From: Lwoffella lincolnii
GTDB taxonomy: Bacteria > Pseudomonadota > Gammaproteobacteria > Pseudomonadales > Moraxellaceae
Direction of reading: 5' to 3'
Length of the DNA: 64,000 bases
Assembly (NCBI RefSeq): GCF_002014765.1
Contig: NZ_MUYT01000001.1
Span: 1 to 64,000, forward strand
Shown: piece by piece, positions 8,121 through 16,548 of the stretch
Numbering within the stretch: the first letter of the stretch is position 1
How the letters are laid out: the number at the start of each line of letters is the position of its first letter
Translations under genes and position numbers: made by a program
The notes under the pieces: model-generated
Database searches by the model: none
What the model saw: only the letters and a program-made list of their open reading frames with translations
Told to the model about the DNA's origin: nothing

Positions 8121-8867
8121 GTGACGCTGGTTAAAGCAAACGGACAAGTATATGGCTTGGTGGTGGCAGCGGGTGTGGGCAGTCGCTTTGGTGGACATCA
8201 ACCCAAGCAATATACTCAAGTGGCTGGCAAGACCATTTTGGAACATGGGTTATTGCGGTTGGCACAGAGCAATCAGCTTAAGCATCTGTATTTGGTGGTG
8301 GCAAAAGATGATGGCGTTGCCACACAAATCGCACAGCACCTAACTGACGATGTCAGCTTTTGTGTTCCCATGACTTTGGTAGAAGGTGGCAAAGAGCGTT
8401 GGCAATCAGTTTGGCAAGGAGTGATTGCCATTGCCAATGCAGGGGCTGACCCTAACGATTTGGTGCTTATTCATGATGCAGCCAGACCTTGTGTGGCGGT
8501 CGATGACATTCATAGCGTGCTGGCAGTTGCCCATCAGCAACCCTATGGGGCAATACTGGCCACGCCTGTGGCAGACACCCTTAAAAAAGCAGATGCACAT
8601 GGACAAATACAACAGACGATACAACGGCAAAGTTTGTGGCAAGCACAAACGCCACAAGTGTTTCGGCTCAAAGAGTTAAAACACGTTCTCAGTTATGTTG
8701 CCAAGCAACATATAACCACTCAAAGCAGTCACATCACCGATGAGGCCAGTGGTTTTGAGCAGTTGGGTTTGCCCATTTATGTTGTGGAAGGCAGTCGTAG
8801 CAATATTAAACTGACTTATCCAAGTGATTTACAAATGATTGAAGCACTATTATCCATTCATGTCTAG
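8121..8867 (+). CDS. ispD: 2-C-methyl-D-erythritol 4-phosphate cytidylyltransferase
   Basis: Third step of the MEP isoprenoid pathway: joins MEP and CTP to give CDP-ME. The nucleotide-binding N-terminus reads VVAAGVGSRFGGHQPKQYTQ, followed by VEGGKERWQSVWQG, LVLIHDAARPC and WQAQTPQVF, with DEASGFEQLG and VEGSRSNIKLTYPSDL near the end. It starts with GTG, with GAGGA at good spacing. The length of 248 residues is slightly above the E. coli protein. A 17-base tandem duplication starts in its stop codon (8866-8899). Confidence 0.94.
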   Translation: MTLVKANGQVYGLVVAAGVGSRFGGHQPKQYTQVAGKTILEHGLLRLAQSNQLKHLYLVVAKDDGVATQIAQHLTDDVSFCVPMTLVEGGKERWQSVWQGVIAIANAGADPNDLVLIHDAARPCVAVDDIHSVLAVAHQQPYGAILATPVADTLKKADAHGQIQQTIQRQSLWQAQTPQVFRLKELKHVLSYVAKQHITTQSSHITDEASGFEQLGLPIYVVEGSRSNIKLTYPSDLQMIEALLSIHV

Positions 8868-8899
8868 TACCCATCAATATCAAGTATCCATCAATATCG
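8866..8899. repeat. 17-bp imperfect tandem duplication at the ispD stop
   Basis: AGTACCCATCAATATCA followed by AGTATCCATCAATATCG, 15 of 17 positions identical. The first two bases belong to the TAG stop. The second copy runs into the rpe ribosome binding site. Confidence 0.75.
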
Positions 8900-8908
8900 A
8901 GGTAAACT

Positions 8909-9607
8909 GTGACTGATTCTCACTATCTGATAGCCCCATCTATTTTATCAGCGGATTTTGCTCGTTTGGGTGAAGACGTTGCCAACGTCATCACCGCAGG
9001 GGCAGACGTGGTGCATTTTGATGTGATGGACAACCATTATGTTCCTAACTTAACATTTGGCAGCATGATATGCCAAGCACTTAAGGATTATGGAATAACC
9101 GCTCCCATTGACGTACATTTGATGGTCAAACCTGTTGATGGCATGATTGAGCAATTTTTAGAGGCAGGGGCAGACATCATCACCTTTCACCCTGAAGCCA
9201 GCGAACACATTGACCGATCATTACAACTCATCAAAGATGGCGGTGCAGAATGCGGCTTGGTATTTAATCCCGCCACACCCCTTTACCATCTTGATTATGT
9301 GATGGATAAGCTTGATCAGATTCTTTTGATGAGTGTCAATCCAGGTTTTGGTGGGCAAACCTTTATTGGCAGTACGCTTGATAAAATCCGCCAAGTGCGT
9401 GAACGCATTGATGCCAGTGGCAGACGTATCCGTTTAGAGGTTGATGGTGGGGTAAAAGCAGATAACATTCGGGCCATTGCCGAAGCTGGGGCAGATATGT
9501 TTGTGGCTGGCTCTGCCATTTTTAACCAACCTGACTATGCCAAAGCCATCGCTGACATGCGTGAACAGCTGGCACAAGTAACGCCTAACTGCCATCATGA
9601 GCGATAA
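8909..9607 (+). CDS. rpe: Ribulose-phosphate 3-epimerase
   Basis: Interconverts ribulose 5-phosphate and xylulose 5-phosphate in the pentose phosphate pathway. TIM-barrel signatures are APSILSADFARLGEDV, VHFDVMDNHYVPNLTFG, DVHLMVKPVD, MSVNPGFGGQTFI, LEVDGGVKADNI and FVAGSAIF. It starts with GTG after GAGGT. The length of 232 residues is normal. The 3' end lies in a degenerate 18-base direct repeat (9595-9630). Confidence 0.95.
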   Translation: MTDSHYLIAPSILSADFARLGEDVANVITAGADVVHFDVMDNHYVPNLTFGSMICQALKDYGITAPIDVHLMVKPVDGMIEQFLEAGADIITFHPEASEHIDRSLQLIKDGGAECGLVFNPATPLYHLDYVMDKLDQILLMSVNPGFGGQTFIGSTLDKIRQVRERIDASGRRIRLEVDGGVKADNIRAIAEAGADMFVAGSAIFNQPDYAKAIADMREQLAQVTPNCHHER

Positions 9608-9639
9608 ACAGTTCATGGGTGATAAAAATTTGACCATCA

Positions 9640-9978
9640 ATGATGAACACTGAACCACATAATATCCGCTCATCAACCCAAACCAAGGTTTCTGTCATTC
9701 CCAAAGGCTACACCATTGGACTTGCCATCTTGGCAGTACTGCTTAGTACGGTGGGATATGGGTTTCGCTTGGCATTTGGTGAGCCTTGGCAACAGGTTGT
9801 AACTCATGCTGTGATTATCATTCCCACATTTGTGCTGGGTTTTCCATTGCTGATGTGGCTGGGAGCAAAAGTATTTACTCGCATCACAGGTAATGATGTG
9901 CATCATCGCAACGCCATCACGCTTGGGTTGTTGCTCTCTTGTGTAACCATGCTGTGGTTAATGGGGACATATAGCTGA
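9640..9978 (+). CDS. Hypothetical membrane protein
   Basis: A 112-residue protein with three hydrophobic segments (about residues 25-47, 54-74 and 91-110) and a short hydrophilic N-terminus. I do not recognise the family. Its stop overlaps the start of the next gene (TGATG), so the two are translationally coupled, probably within the rpe transcript. No catalytic motif is visible. Confidence 0.6.
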   Translation: MMNTEPHNIRSSTQTKVSVIPKGYTIGLAILAVLLSTVGYGFRLAFGEPWQQVVTHAVIIIPTFVLGFPLLMWLGAKVFTRITGNDVHHRNAITLGLLLSCVTMLWLMGTYS

Positions 9979-10337
9979 TGAACCTAAATCCAAATGACTC
10001 ACAAGATTTACAGTCAGTAACAGCCAACAAACCCCCAATCAACAAACCCCCAATCTTTGATAAGTTATTCCCCAATGACTTACCAAGGGGACTGTTTGTT
10101 GCTCTGATTATGGCGTGCTTGTTGCTTGGGTTGGCGGCATTGCGTCATCGACAAGATGCGTGGCTTGCTGTTTTGGAGCAATGGTTATTTATGCTCATCA
10201 TCATTCCCACCGCCACCGCTGTGATTACCCTACCACACAAATACCGAGAACCCAGTTTTGATGTAAAAAAGGCGTACTATCTTGGCATGTTTGTGGCATT
10301 CTTGTTTACCTTGGCCAAATTACGTTATTGGCGTTAA
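9978..10337 (+). CDS. Hypothetical membrane protein
   Basis: A 119-residue protein with three predicted membrane segments (about 38-55, 67-87 and 98-115). The N-terminus contains an in-frame repeat, NKPPINKPPI. It overlaps the preceding gene by one base, which suggests the two products work together. The family is not recognised and function is unknown. Confidence 0.6.
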   Translation: MNLNPNDSQDLQSVTANKPPINKPPIFDKLFPNDLPRGLFVALIMACLLLGLAALRHRQDAWLAVLEQWLFMLIIIPTATAVITLPHKYREPSFDVKKAYYLGMFVAFLFTLAKLRYWR

Positions 10338-10510
10338 GACGTTCAGAGACATGCCTTAGCCCTTGAATGAGCCTTTTGATTAGCCCCTTGAAATTCATGA
10401 TTAAAACAACCATTATAACAGTTGCGACATAGTTGGTTTTTAACATGGTTGGTTTTTAATAAATTTGGTTGTTAAAAAGAGCAACAAACTGGTTAGTAAA
10501 AGGAACTATC

Positions 10511-10801
10511 ATGCAACATAATGCAGATGTGGATACCCATATGGAAGAAGGCTTTACCCAAGAGACCATGCTGGAGCTGATTGAGCTTGAAGATGGCAGT
10601 TTGGTTTTAAGAGACGTGCATGGTAAAGAAGAGCCAATGGTAACCATTGATTTTTCAGAAAAAGTCAAAAGCATGCTTGGGCAAGAAGTGCGTATGGTTG
10701 GCCAGCACATGATACACGCTGCCATTCAAAGCATCATGTATCAACAGCTTAAGCAATGGCATGCCAACGTTTATGACGAAGAGCCACCCCATTACAGCTA
10801 A
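10511..10801 (+). CDS. Conserved-looking hypothetical protein
   Basis: A 96-residue soluble acidic protein (ETMLELIELEDGSLVLRD, then EPMVTIDFSEKVKSML). I chose the ATG at 10511 because AAAAGGA sits 8 bases upstream; the open frame begins 14 codons earlier. No signal peptide, membrane segment or recognised motif. It stands alone and is closed by a strong terminator. Confidence 0.6.
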   Translation: MQHNADVDTHMEEGFTQETMLELIELEDGSLVLRDVHGKEEPMVTIDFSEKVKSMLGQEVRMVGQHMIHAAIQSIMYQQLKQWHANVYDEEPPHYS

Positions 10802-10811
10802 TGATGTCAAG

Positions 10812-10847
10812 CAAAAAAAGACCAGCAGTAACTGGTCTTTTTTTATT
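10812..10847 (+). terminator. Rho-independent terminator
   Basis: Stem AAAAAAAGACCAG / CTGGTCTTTTTTT with a short loop, right after the hypothetical gene ending at 10801. Confidence 0.9.
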
Positions 10848-11340
10848 GAATCTGTTGAAGTGCCAATTTGCGTTATTTGCGTGATGATTTGATGCGATTG
10901 GCATAATAAACAAAAGTGTGCTGTTTTTAAAATCATTGAACGACATTATCCCTTATATGACATTTTTTATCTCTTTTACATTTATTTTATCAGGCTTTTT
11001 TATTTTTTGTGGTTTGTGGAGAATTTAATCTTATCATCATTCACTTGGGCATCATTTTTAGTAAATTTATGTTGATAAATTCAATAAAAATAAAAAATTG
11101 GTGAACAAAATTTTATTGCTAAGCCACATCACTCAACCAGTTGCTGACAGTTTTATTAAATTTGATTAAATGTTTGTGTTTTTGCTTAAAATTTGTCATT
11201 ATGAATAAATATCAAAGTATTGTTGTATGTTCACTTTATTAAAATTAAGCAAAAAGATTAAAATTAAGAAAAAAGCACCAACCCAACTCAAATTTAAACC
11301 CTAACCAAACTTAGCTTAACAATAAATACCAAGGTGCAAT
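10848..11340. other. Very AT-rich intergenic region before the first SBP gene
   Basis: About 490 bases without a credible gene. Long A and T runs dominate, and several TATAAT-like hexamers can be found but none has a convincing -35 partner. It presumably holds the promoter of the substrate-binding lipoprotein. Confidence 0.5.
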
Positions 11341-12276
11341 ATGAATCATTCTTCATTCATCAATGTGTTAACTAAAAACGTGTTAACCAAAAATGTTATC
11401 AGAAAAAGTGTCTTAATCAAATCATCATTTGCCAAATGCTCAGTCAAACCATTATCTTTGATGTTGTTATTCGCAACTGCCAGTCTGTTATCAGGGTGTG
11501 GTGGTTCACCTGATGGCGGTTCGACAAGTGGCTCTGGTGAGACGCAAGCCCATGCTTCATCTGATGATATGGCTGACAACCCAAACAATACCGCTGACAC
11601 TGCCAGCACAGTCAGCTATAAAGTCTATACCGATGCTGATGGCATGCCTTTTACCTATCGTGATGAAAGCGGACAACCAACAGGGTTTGATATTGATGTG
11701 ATGAACGCCATCGCCCAAGATCAACACTTTGCCGTTACCTATGAAGTGCTGCCGTGGTCATTGATATTGCCAGGCATGGCTGAAGGCAAAGCGGATATCG
11801 CCATTGCCCACATCAGCATCACCCCAGAGCGTCAAAAAACTCACAACTTCTCTAATTCTTATTACGTCTCACACCAAGCAGCCCTAACCAAACCTGAGCT
11901 TGCCAATATCACGTCTTTTAAAGGCTTAGATGGTCATAGGGTGGAAGTTTTATCAGGGTCAATACAAGAAGAGATAATACAACAAATGGGCATTAGCACC
12001 ACAAACAAAGACATGGTGTTTCCGCTAATCAAAAGTTTGGTCAATGAACAAACCGATGCGGTGGTGCTTGACAGTGGAATCTTACAATATTATCAACAGC
12101 AACAGGCAGATATGAATTTTGGTTTAGTGATGGACAAAGAGTTTGGTGATGACCCTTATGGCATTGTGGTAAAAAAAGACAACACAGAGTTACTTAATCA
12201 AGTCAATCAAGGACTGGCCAACATTCGTCAAAATGGCAAATATCAACAAATTGAGCAAAAATGGTTTGGGCAATAA
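11341..12276 (+). CDS. Periplasmic substrate-binding lipoprotein (amino-acid type, SBP family 3)
   Basis: Lipoprotein with lipobox LLSGC near residue 52 and a Gly/Ser linker. The SBP_bac_3 fold is seen from YKVYTDADGMPFTYRDESGQ, TGFDIDVMNAIA and GKADIAIAHISITPERQK to GKYQQIEQKWFG. The family usually binds amino acids or similar small solutes. No permease or ATPase gene is nearby; instead a CheA-like sensor kinase follows after 222 bases. I infer a ligand-presenting role for that kinase. The N-terminus before the signal peptide is repeat-like (NVLTKNVLTKNV), so the true start could be internal. Confidence 0.8.
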   Translation: MNHSSFINVLTKNVLTKNVIRKSVLIKSSFAKCSVKPLSLMLLFATASLLSGCGGSPDGGSTSGSGETQAHASSDDMADNPNNTADTASTVSYKVYTDADGMPFTYRDESGQPTGFDIDVMNAIAQDQHFAVTYEVLPWSLILPGMAEGKADIAIAHISITPERQKTHNFSNSYYVSHQAALTKPELANITSFKGLDGHRVEVLSGSIQEEIIQQMGISTTNKDMVFPLIKSLVNEQTDAVVLDSGILQYYQQQQADMNFGLVMDKEFGDDPYGIVVKKDNTELLNQVNQGLANIRQNGKYQQIEQKWFGQ

Positions 12277-12498
12277 AAGCAACTTATCATCAAACAGCTC
12301 ATACTGTATGATTGAACAAACTTATTATCAATCGGTTTTTAATTTAAAATTATTGATTTGTCTGAAATAATTATGAAATAATTAATAATTAAGTCATCAT
12401 TTGTGGTATTCTAGTTTCAAATGTTAGCATCATGTTAGATGATGTTTACTATAAAATTTTAGTAATAAGATTTTTAATGATTTATAGGGTATGTATCT

Positions 12499-14748
12499 AT
12501 GGCTAAAAATAACGCACTTAATACAGGTCGTTATCGAGGTTTGATTATCTCGATCATCATATTTTTGCTGTTGGTTGCCAGTTTTTTGGCATTTACCATT
12601 TACTCAACAGAACAACTGGCTCGTTATGAAGCCCTACTTAACGTTGCTGATAAAGTCTCGATTGATGAGCAGGTGGCCATCAAACATCTATTTGATTTAC
12701 AAAACTCACAAGGTGAGGACATCAACTCTCCGCATTATCGTACGGTGAGCCAAGGTTTAAAAGAAGCGTCAGCAGATATTTCCCAAAACCTTGATGCCAT
12801 TTTGAATGCAGGGGTTGCCATCGACTTTACTGGTGCTAATGAGCAGATGCTGCATATCAATGACTCACAAACTTTGGCTTTGGCAGGTGAGTCAAAAGCA
12901 GAATGGGAAAAATTAAAACCTAAGATTGATGATTTCTTGGCTGTTTCTGGTGATATCACCAAAGACTCTAGAACTGAACTGGCGGTCGCTGTTGAACAGG
13001 CCAAGACGTCATCGGTGGTGATGACCGAGAGTTTTCAGGATTTAAACCAACATATCCGTGGCATCGTGTTTGGTCTTACCAAACGAATTGAGATTGCTCA
13101 GTTTCTTGCCATCGCAGTGATGGTTACTTATTTGGTGTTCTTTATTTTCATCGCCTTGCGTCGTTTGCGTATTGCTGATGCTGAAACCATCGAAGCTCGC
13201 CGTGAAACCGAAGAAATCATGGAAACGGTAAACACAGGTCTGTTCCTACTTGATAAAGATTTAAATATCGGTAACCAACACTCTAAAGCACTTAAGGACA
13301 TTATCGGCACAGATCGCATAGCGGGTGAAAAATTTGACAGCATATTGCGTGGTCGCATTTCTGATAAAGACCTAGAGACCACTCGCCAATTCATCGGTCA
13401 GTTATATAACCCAAGGGTAAAAACAAAGCTGGTCAATGACTTAAACCCATTGAATAAAGTCAATCTGCACAGTGAGTCTGAAGATGGGGTGTCTAGTCGT
13501 TACTTGGACTTTAGATTCTCTCGTGTTTATGAAGGCAAAGACATTGCTCGTATTTTGGTTAACGTACAAGATGTGTCTGATGCGGTGTTACTAGAGCAAC
13601 GCCTTGAAAAAGAACGTGCTCAAAATGACATGCAGGTTGAGATGCTCACCACCATCTTAAACGTAAGCCCAGCATTAATTAATGACTTTATTAATAACAC
13701 CAAAGCCCACATCGATAAGATGAACAACATTCTTAAAAATCCTGGCAGTTCTCAGTTTGAGTTAGAAGGAAAACTTAAGTCGCTATATAGAGAAATGCAC
13801 AGCTTAAAAGGCGAAGCTTCCGCCTTGAAGTTACATAGCTTTACCAAGATTGCCACCGATGCAGAAGACAAACTTCAAGCCTTGCAAAACCAAAATCAGC
13901 TATCGGGTAATGACTTTCTGCCATTGGCGGTGCATTTAGATGATTTATTAAGTCTGTCTCAGACCATTGAAGCTTTGGGTGAACGCATCACGGCATCTTC
14001 TGGTACAAACACAATCGTCACCAAGTCATCACAAGATACTGTTACTGTCGAAGACATCACCAATAATGCCACCAATCATACATCAACCCAAACAACAGCC
14101 AATCACTTAACACAACAACAAACAGATGGCATGCAATCTGCTAATGTGGATATTGACTTTGATGAACATCATGCCACACAAAAATCATCATCGTCGATTG
14201 AAAGCTACTATAAAAACTTTGCTGACGATATTGCCAAACGTCAGGGCAAACAAATTGAGATGCACATTGAAGGTTTTGATGCCATTGATGACATGGACAT
14301 GTCAAATGACACACAATCTGCAATCAAAGAAATTGCCTTGCAATTGATACGAAATGCCATTGTTCATGGTGTTGAGACGCCAGAGCAGCGCAAATTGTCA
14401 TTTAAAACCACCACAGGTGTGATTAATATGGCTTTGGCAGAACAAGATGATATGATTGTTCTTACTGTTGAAGATGATGGTCATGGCATTGATTATGATA
14501 AAATTCGCCAAAAATTGTTAAGCTTGGGAAGACATTCTGAAGATGAAGTTAAAGAATTGAGCAAACAGCAATTATTAAGTACTCTTTTTTCATCAGGATT
14601 TACCACCAAAGAGTCAGCCGATGAAGATGGTGGGCGTGGTGTTGGGCTGGATATCATTAAGTCACGTACCAAAGAGTTGGGTGGTAAGTTAAATGTACAC
14701 AGCGAATATGGTCGTTTAACTCGCTTTAATGTAAAATTACCCAAGTAA
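12499..14748 (+). CDS. CheA-like membrane sensor histidine kinase
   Basis: A 749-residue kinase. Membrane segments at about 14-36 and 200-221 enclose a helical periplasmic domain with a PilJ/NarX-like pattern (LDAILNAG, EWEKLKPKIDDFL). A PAS-like region follows at about 240-370 (NTGLFLLDKDLNI). An Hpt domain has the phosphorylatable His434 in MHSLKGEASA. The C-terminus has a CheA-type ATPase: N-box RNAIVHGVETPEQR (Asn619), G1 DDGHGIDYDKI, and GFTTKESADEDGGRGVGLDI. No CheW-like P5 domain is present; the protein ends right after the ATPase. The CheY-like gene starts 36 bases downstream. Signal input is probably the upstream SBP (inference). Confidence 0.85.
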   Translation: MAKNNALNTGRYRGLIISIIIFLLLVASFLAFTIYSTEQLARYEALLNVADKVSIDEQVAIKHLFDLQNSQGEDINSPHYRTVSQGLKEASADISQNLDAILNAGVAIDFTGANEQMLHINDSQTLALAGESKAEWEKLKPKIDDFLAVSGDITKDSRTELAVAVEQAKTSSVVMTESFQDLNQHIRGIVFGLTKRIEIAQFLAIAVMVTYLVFFIFIALRRLRIADAETIEARRETEEIMETVNTGLFLLDKDLNIGNQHSKALKDIIGTDRIAGEKFDSILRGRISDKDLETTRQFIGQLYNPRVKTKLVNDLNPLNKVNLHSESEDGVSSRYLDFRFSRVYEGKDIARILVNVQDVSDAVLLEQRLEKERAQNDMQVEMLTTILNVSPALINDFINNTKAHIDKMNNILKNPGSSQFELEGKLKSLYREMHSLKGEASALKLHSFTKIATDAEDKLQALQNQNQLSGNDFLPLAVHLDDLLSLSQTIEALGERITASSGTNTIVTKSSQDTVTVEDITNNATNHTSTQTTANHLTQQQTDGMQSANVDIDFDEHHATQKSSSSIESYYKNFADDIAKRQGKQIEMHIEGFDAIDDMDMSNDTQSAIKEIALQLIRNAIVHGVETPEQRKLSFKTTTGVINMALAEQDDMIVLTVEDDGHGIDYDKIRQKLLSLGRHSEDEVKELSKQQLLSTLFSSGFTTKESADEDGGRGVGLDIIKSRTKELGGKLNVHSEYGRLTRFNVKLPK

Positions 14749-14784
14749 TCCAGCATAGACTTTTAGCCAATGAGTAGATAAACT

Positions 14785-15147
14785 ATGTACAAACTTATGA
14801 TTGTTGATGATTCTAATATCATCCGTAACCGCATTCAAAGAGCTTATGATTCTAATCATTTTATGTTGGTGGCGACTGCCACCAGCGGAGTAGAAGCGGT
14901 AGAAAAATTTGAAGTTCATCGTCCAAATGTGGTTACTATGGACATTACCATGCCACACATGGACGGTCTTGAATGTATTGAAAAACTGGTTTCGATTGAT
15001 GAGAATGTTCGAATTTTGGTCGTCTCTGCCTTATCTGATAAGGCAACAGGCATTGAAGCATTGTCATTAGGTGCCAGTGGTTTTTTATGCAAACCGTTTT
15101 CAGAAGAAGAATTGGTTGCTGCCTTAGATGAGTTAACTCAGGATTAG
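14785..15147 (+). CDS. CheY-like single-domain response regulator
   Basis: A 120-residue receiver domain with no output domain. Acidic pair D8/D9, phospho-acceptor D53 (TMDITMP), S81 (VVSALS) and K103 (CKPFSEEEL) are all present. It lies 36 bases after the CheA-like kinase and 4 bases before the first CheX-like gene, so it is the likely phosphate acceptor. It is very similar to the regulator at 18502-18873: MDGLECIEK and SALSDKAT are identical in both. Confidence 0.88.
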   Translation: MYKLMIVDDSNIIRNRIQRAYDSNHFMLVATATSGVEAVEKFEVHRPNVVTMDITMPHMDGLECIEKLVSIDENVRILVVSALSDKATGIEALSLGASGFLCKPFSEEELVAALDELTQD

Positions 15148-15151
15148 TTTT

Positions 15152-15604
15152 ATGAAAGAAAAAAAACTGCAAATATTTGTTGATATTGTCCGTCATTACT
15201 TTGACCAGTTTGGCGAAGAAGAGCTGGTGGTTGATACGCCATATCTGTTAGAAAATACCCAAAATCCCAATGTGAAAGAATACACAGGATTGATTGGCAT
15301 TTCAGGTGTTCATAAAGGTGTGGTTTATGTAACAGCTTCTCAAGAATTACTAGAGAGCATTTTGCTAAGAATGGGCGAAGAAGTCAGTGATGAGCTGATG
15401 ATAGATTTGGTTGGTGAAATCGCTAACACCATATCAGGCAATGCTCGCACAGAATTTGGACATGAATTCCACATTTCAGTGCCTTTTGTGTTCAAAGGTG
15501 CGCCACAAAGTGTCATCTTGCCCAGAGAAGAACGTTCTTTTATTATTCCTGTCACATGGCAAGGTCATGCTGGTGAGATTGTTATTTGTCTAAAAGACAG
15601 TTAA
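15152..15604 (+). CDS. cheX: CheX-like phosphatase
   Basis: A 150-residue CheC/CheX-family protein expected to remove phosphate from the CheY-like regulator. The catalytic E-x-x-N motif is visible as Glu89 and Asn92 in DLVGEIANTISGNAR. The family also shows YTGLIGISGVHKGVVYVTAS upstream of it. It starts 4 bases after the response regulator. Its stop codon is in a tandem duplication (15592-15622). Confidence 0.85.
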   Translation: MKEKKLQIFVDIVRHYFDQFGEEELVVDTPYLLENTQNPNVKEYTGLIGISGVHKGVVYVTASQELLESILLRMGEEVSDELMIDLVGEIANTISGNARTEFGHEFHISVPFVFKGAPQSVILPREERSFIIPVTWQGHAGEIVICLKDS

Positions 15605-15647
15605 TGCAAAAAGACAGCTAATATAAAATAACAGCTAATATAAAATA
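15592..15647. repeat. Tandem repeats across and after the first cheX stop
   Basis: A roughly 15-base duplication (AAAAGACAGTTAATGC / AAAAAGACAGCTAAT) spans the TAA stop at 15602-15604. It merges into a perfect 17-base tandem repeat ACAGCTAATATAAAATA (15614-15630 and 15631-15647). Confidence 0.85.
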
Positions 15648-15699
15648 ACATCAAGCAGTCACTCTATTGATAAATAGATTAATTACGGAACAATAAACT

Positions 15700-16149
15700 A
15701 TGGTTAAAGCAGAAAAGCTGGGGGTGTTTATCACTTCAGTGATGGCGTTTTTTATGCAAGTGGGTTATCCTCTTGAAGAAATAGGCACGCCATACATCAG
15801 CTCAAATACCGACATCAGTGTTTATGATTATACTGGCATCATTAGTATTACAGGACCATTAAAAGGTAGTGTGTTTGTCAGTGCTCCTAGTAATCTATTG
15901 CGTGAAGTGCTTAAGGTCATGCACGAGCCAGACACCACCATCACATTGATGAAAGATTTGGTGGGGGAGATTGCCAATACCATTGCGGGTAATGCTCGTA
16001 CTGAATTTGGCTCAGAATTCATCATCTCTACACCCAAGGTGGTTGATGGCTTGCCTCCTGCCAGTTATCTACCAAAAGACCGTCGCAGTTACATCATTCC
16101 TTTTCGATGGCGGGGAATGCCTGGCGTTATTGGCATCAGTGTAACGTAA
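15700..16149 (+). CDS. cheX: CheX-like phosphatase, second copy
   Basis: A 149-residue paralogue of the preceding gene with the same E-x-x-N site (Glu90, Asn93 in DLVGEIANTIAGNAR) and the same RTEFG and FIIS/FHIS stretch. It lies 95 bases downstream. Two intact phosphatases beside one kinase-regulator pair suggest either one for each of the two regulators around rpsB-tsf, or different specificities; both are inference. Confidence 0.83.
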   Translation: MVKAEKLGVFITSVMAFFMQVGYPLEEIGTPYISSNTDISVYDYTGIISITGPLKGSVFVSAPSNLLREVLKVMHEPDTTITLMKDLVGEIANTIAGNARTEFGSEFIISTPKVVDGLPPASYLPKDRRSYIIPFRWRGMPGVIGISVT

Positions 16150-16201
16150 ACCTATTTAATACAAGGTTTAACTTTAATGTTAATTTTAGTATGACTTTTG
16201 A

Positions 16202-16230
16202 TTGAAAAATCAATGCCGCTATTTTATAAT
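16202..16230 (+). promoter_or_regulatory. sigma70 promoter of rpsB-tsf
   Basis: TTGAAA, a 17-base spacer and a perfect TATAAT. Transcription would start near 16237 and give a leader of about 310 bases before rpsB. Confidence 0.65.
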
Positions 16231-16236
16231 GGTCGA

Positions 16237-16548
16237 CTGTTTTTATCTAATTTTGGATAAAAATTAAGTCGTCGTGTGTTTGCTAATCCGTGTATTTACC
16301 AACCTGTATTTACTAATCCCTGTATTTACTAATCAATGACACACATAACCAATGACACACACATTGCCCAACGGTAAACTGGGTGTTTGTGAGCTTGATT
16401 AATTCTCATGATTAATTGATGAACTCTGATGATTGGATTAAATTCTGATGATTAAATGTTAATGATTAGTTATTATGATGCGAATGCGTGCTTATGAATC
16501 AGTTTTACTGGCAATGTGGAGGCATAACCCAAACTTTAAGGAACTTTT
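16237..16548 (+). promoter_or_regulatory. Long rpsB leader with short direct repeats
   Basis: No gene is seen here. rpsB leaders in gammaproteobacteria carry an S2 autoregulatory element, so a structured segment is expected close to the start codon. The upstream part holds degenerate direct repeats: TGTATTTACYAA three times (about 16289-16333), AATGACACACA twice (16334-16364) and TGATGATT/TGATTA units near 16425-16470. AAGGAAC at 16539-16545 is the ribosome binding site. Confidence 0.4.
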
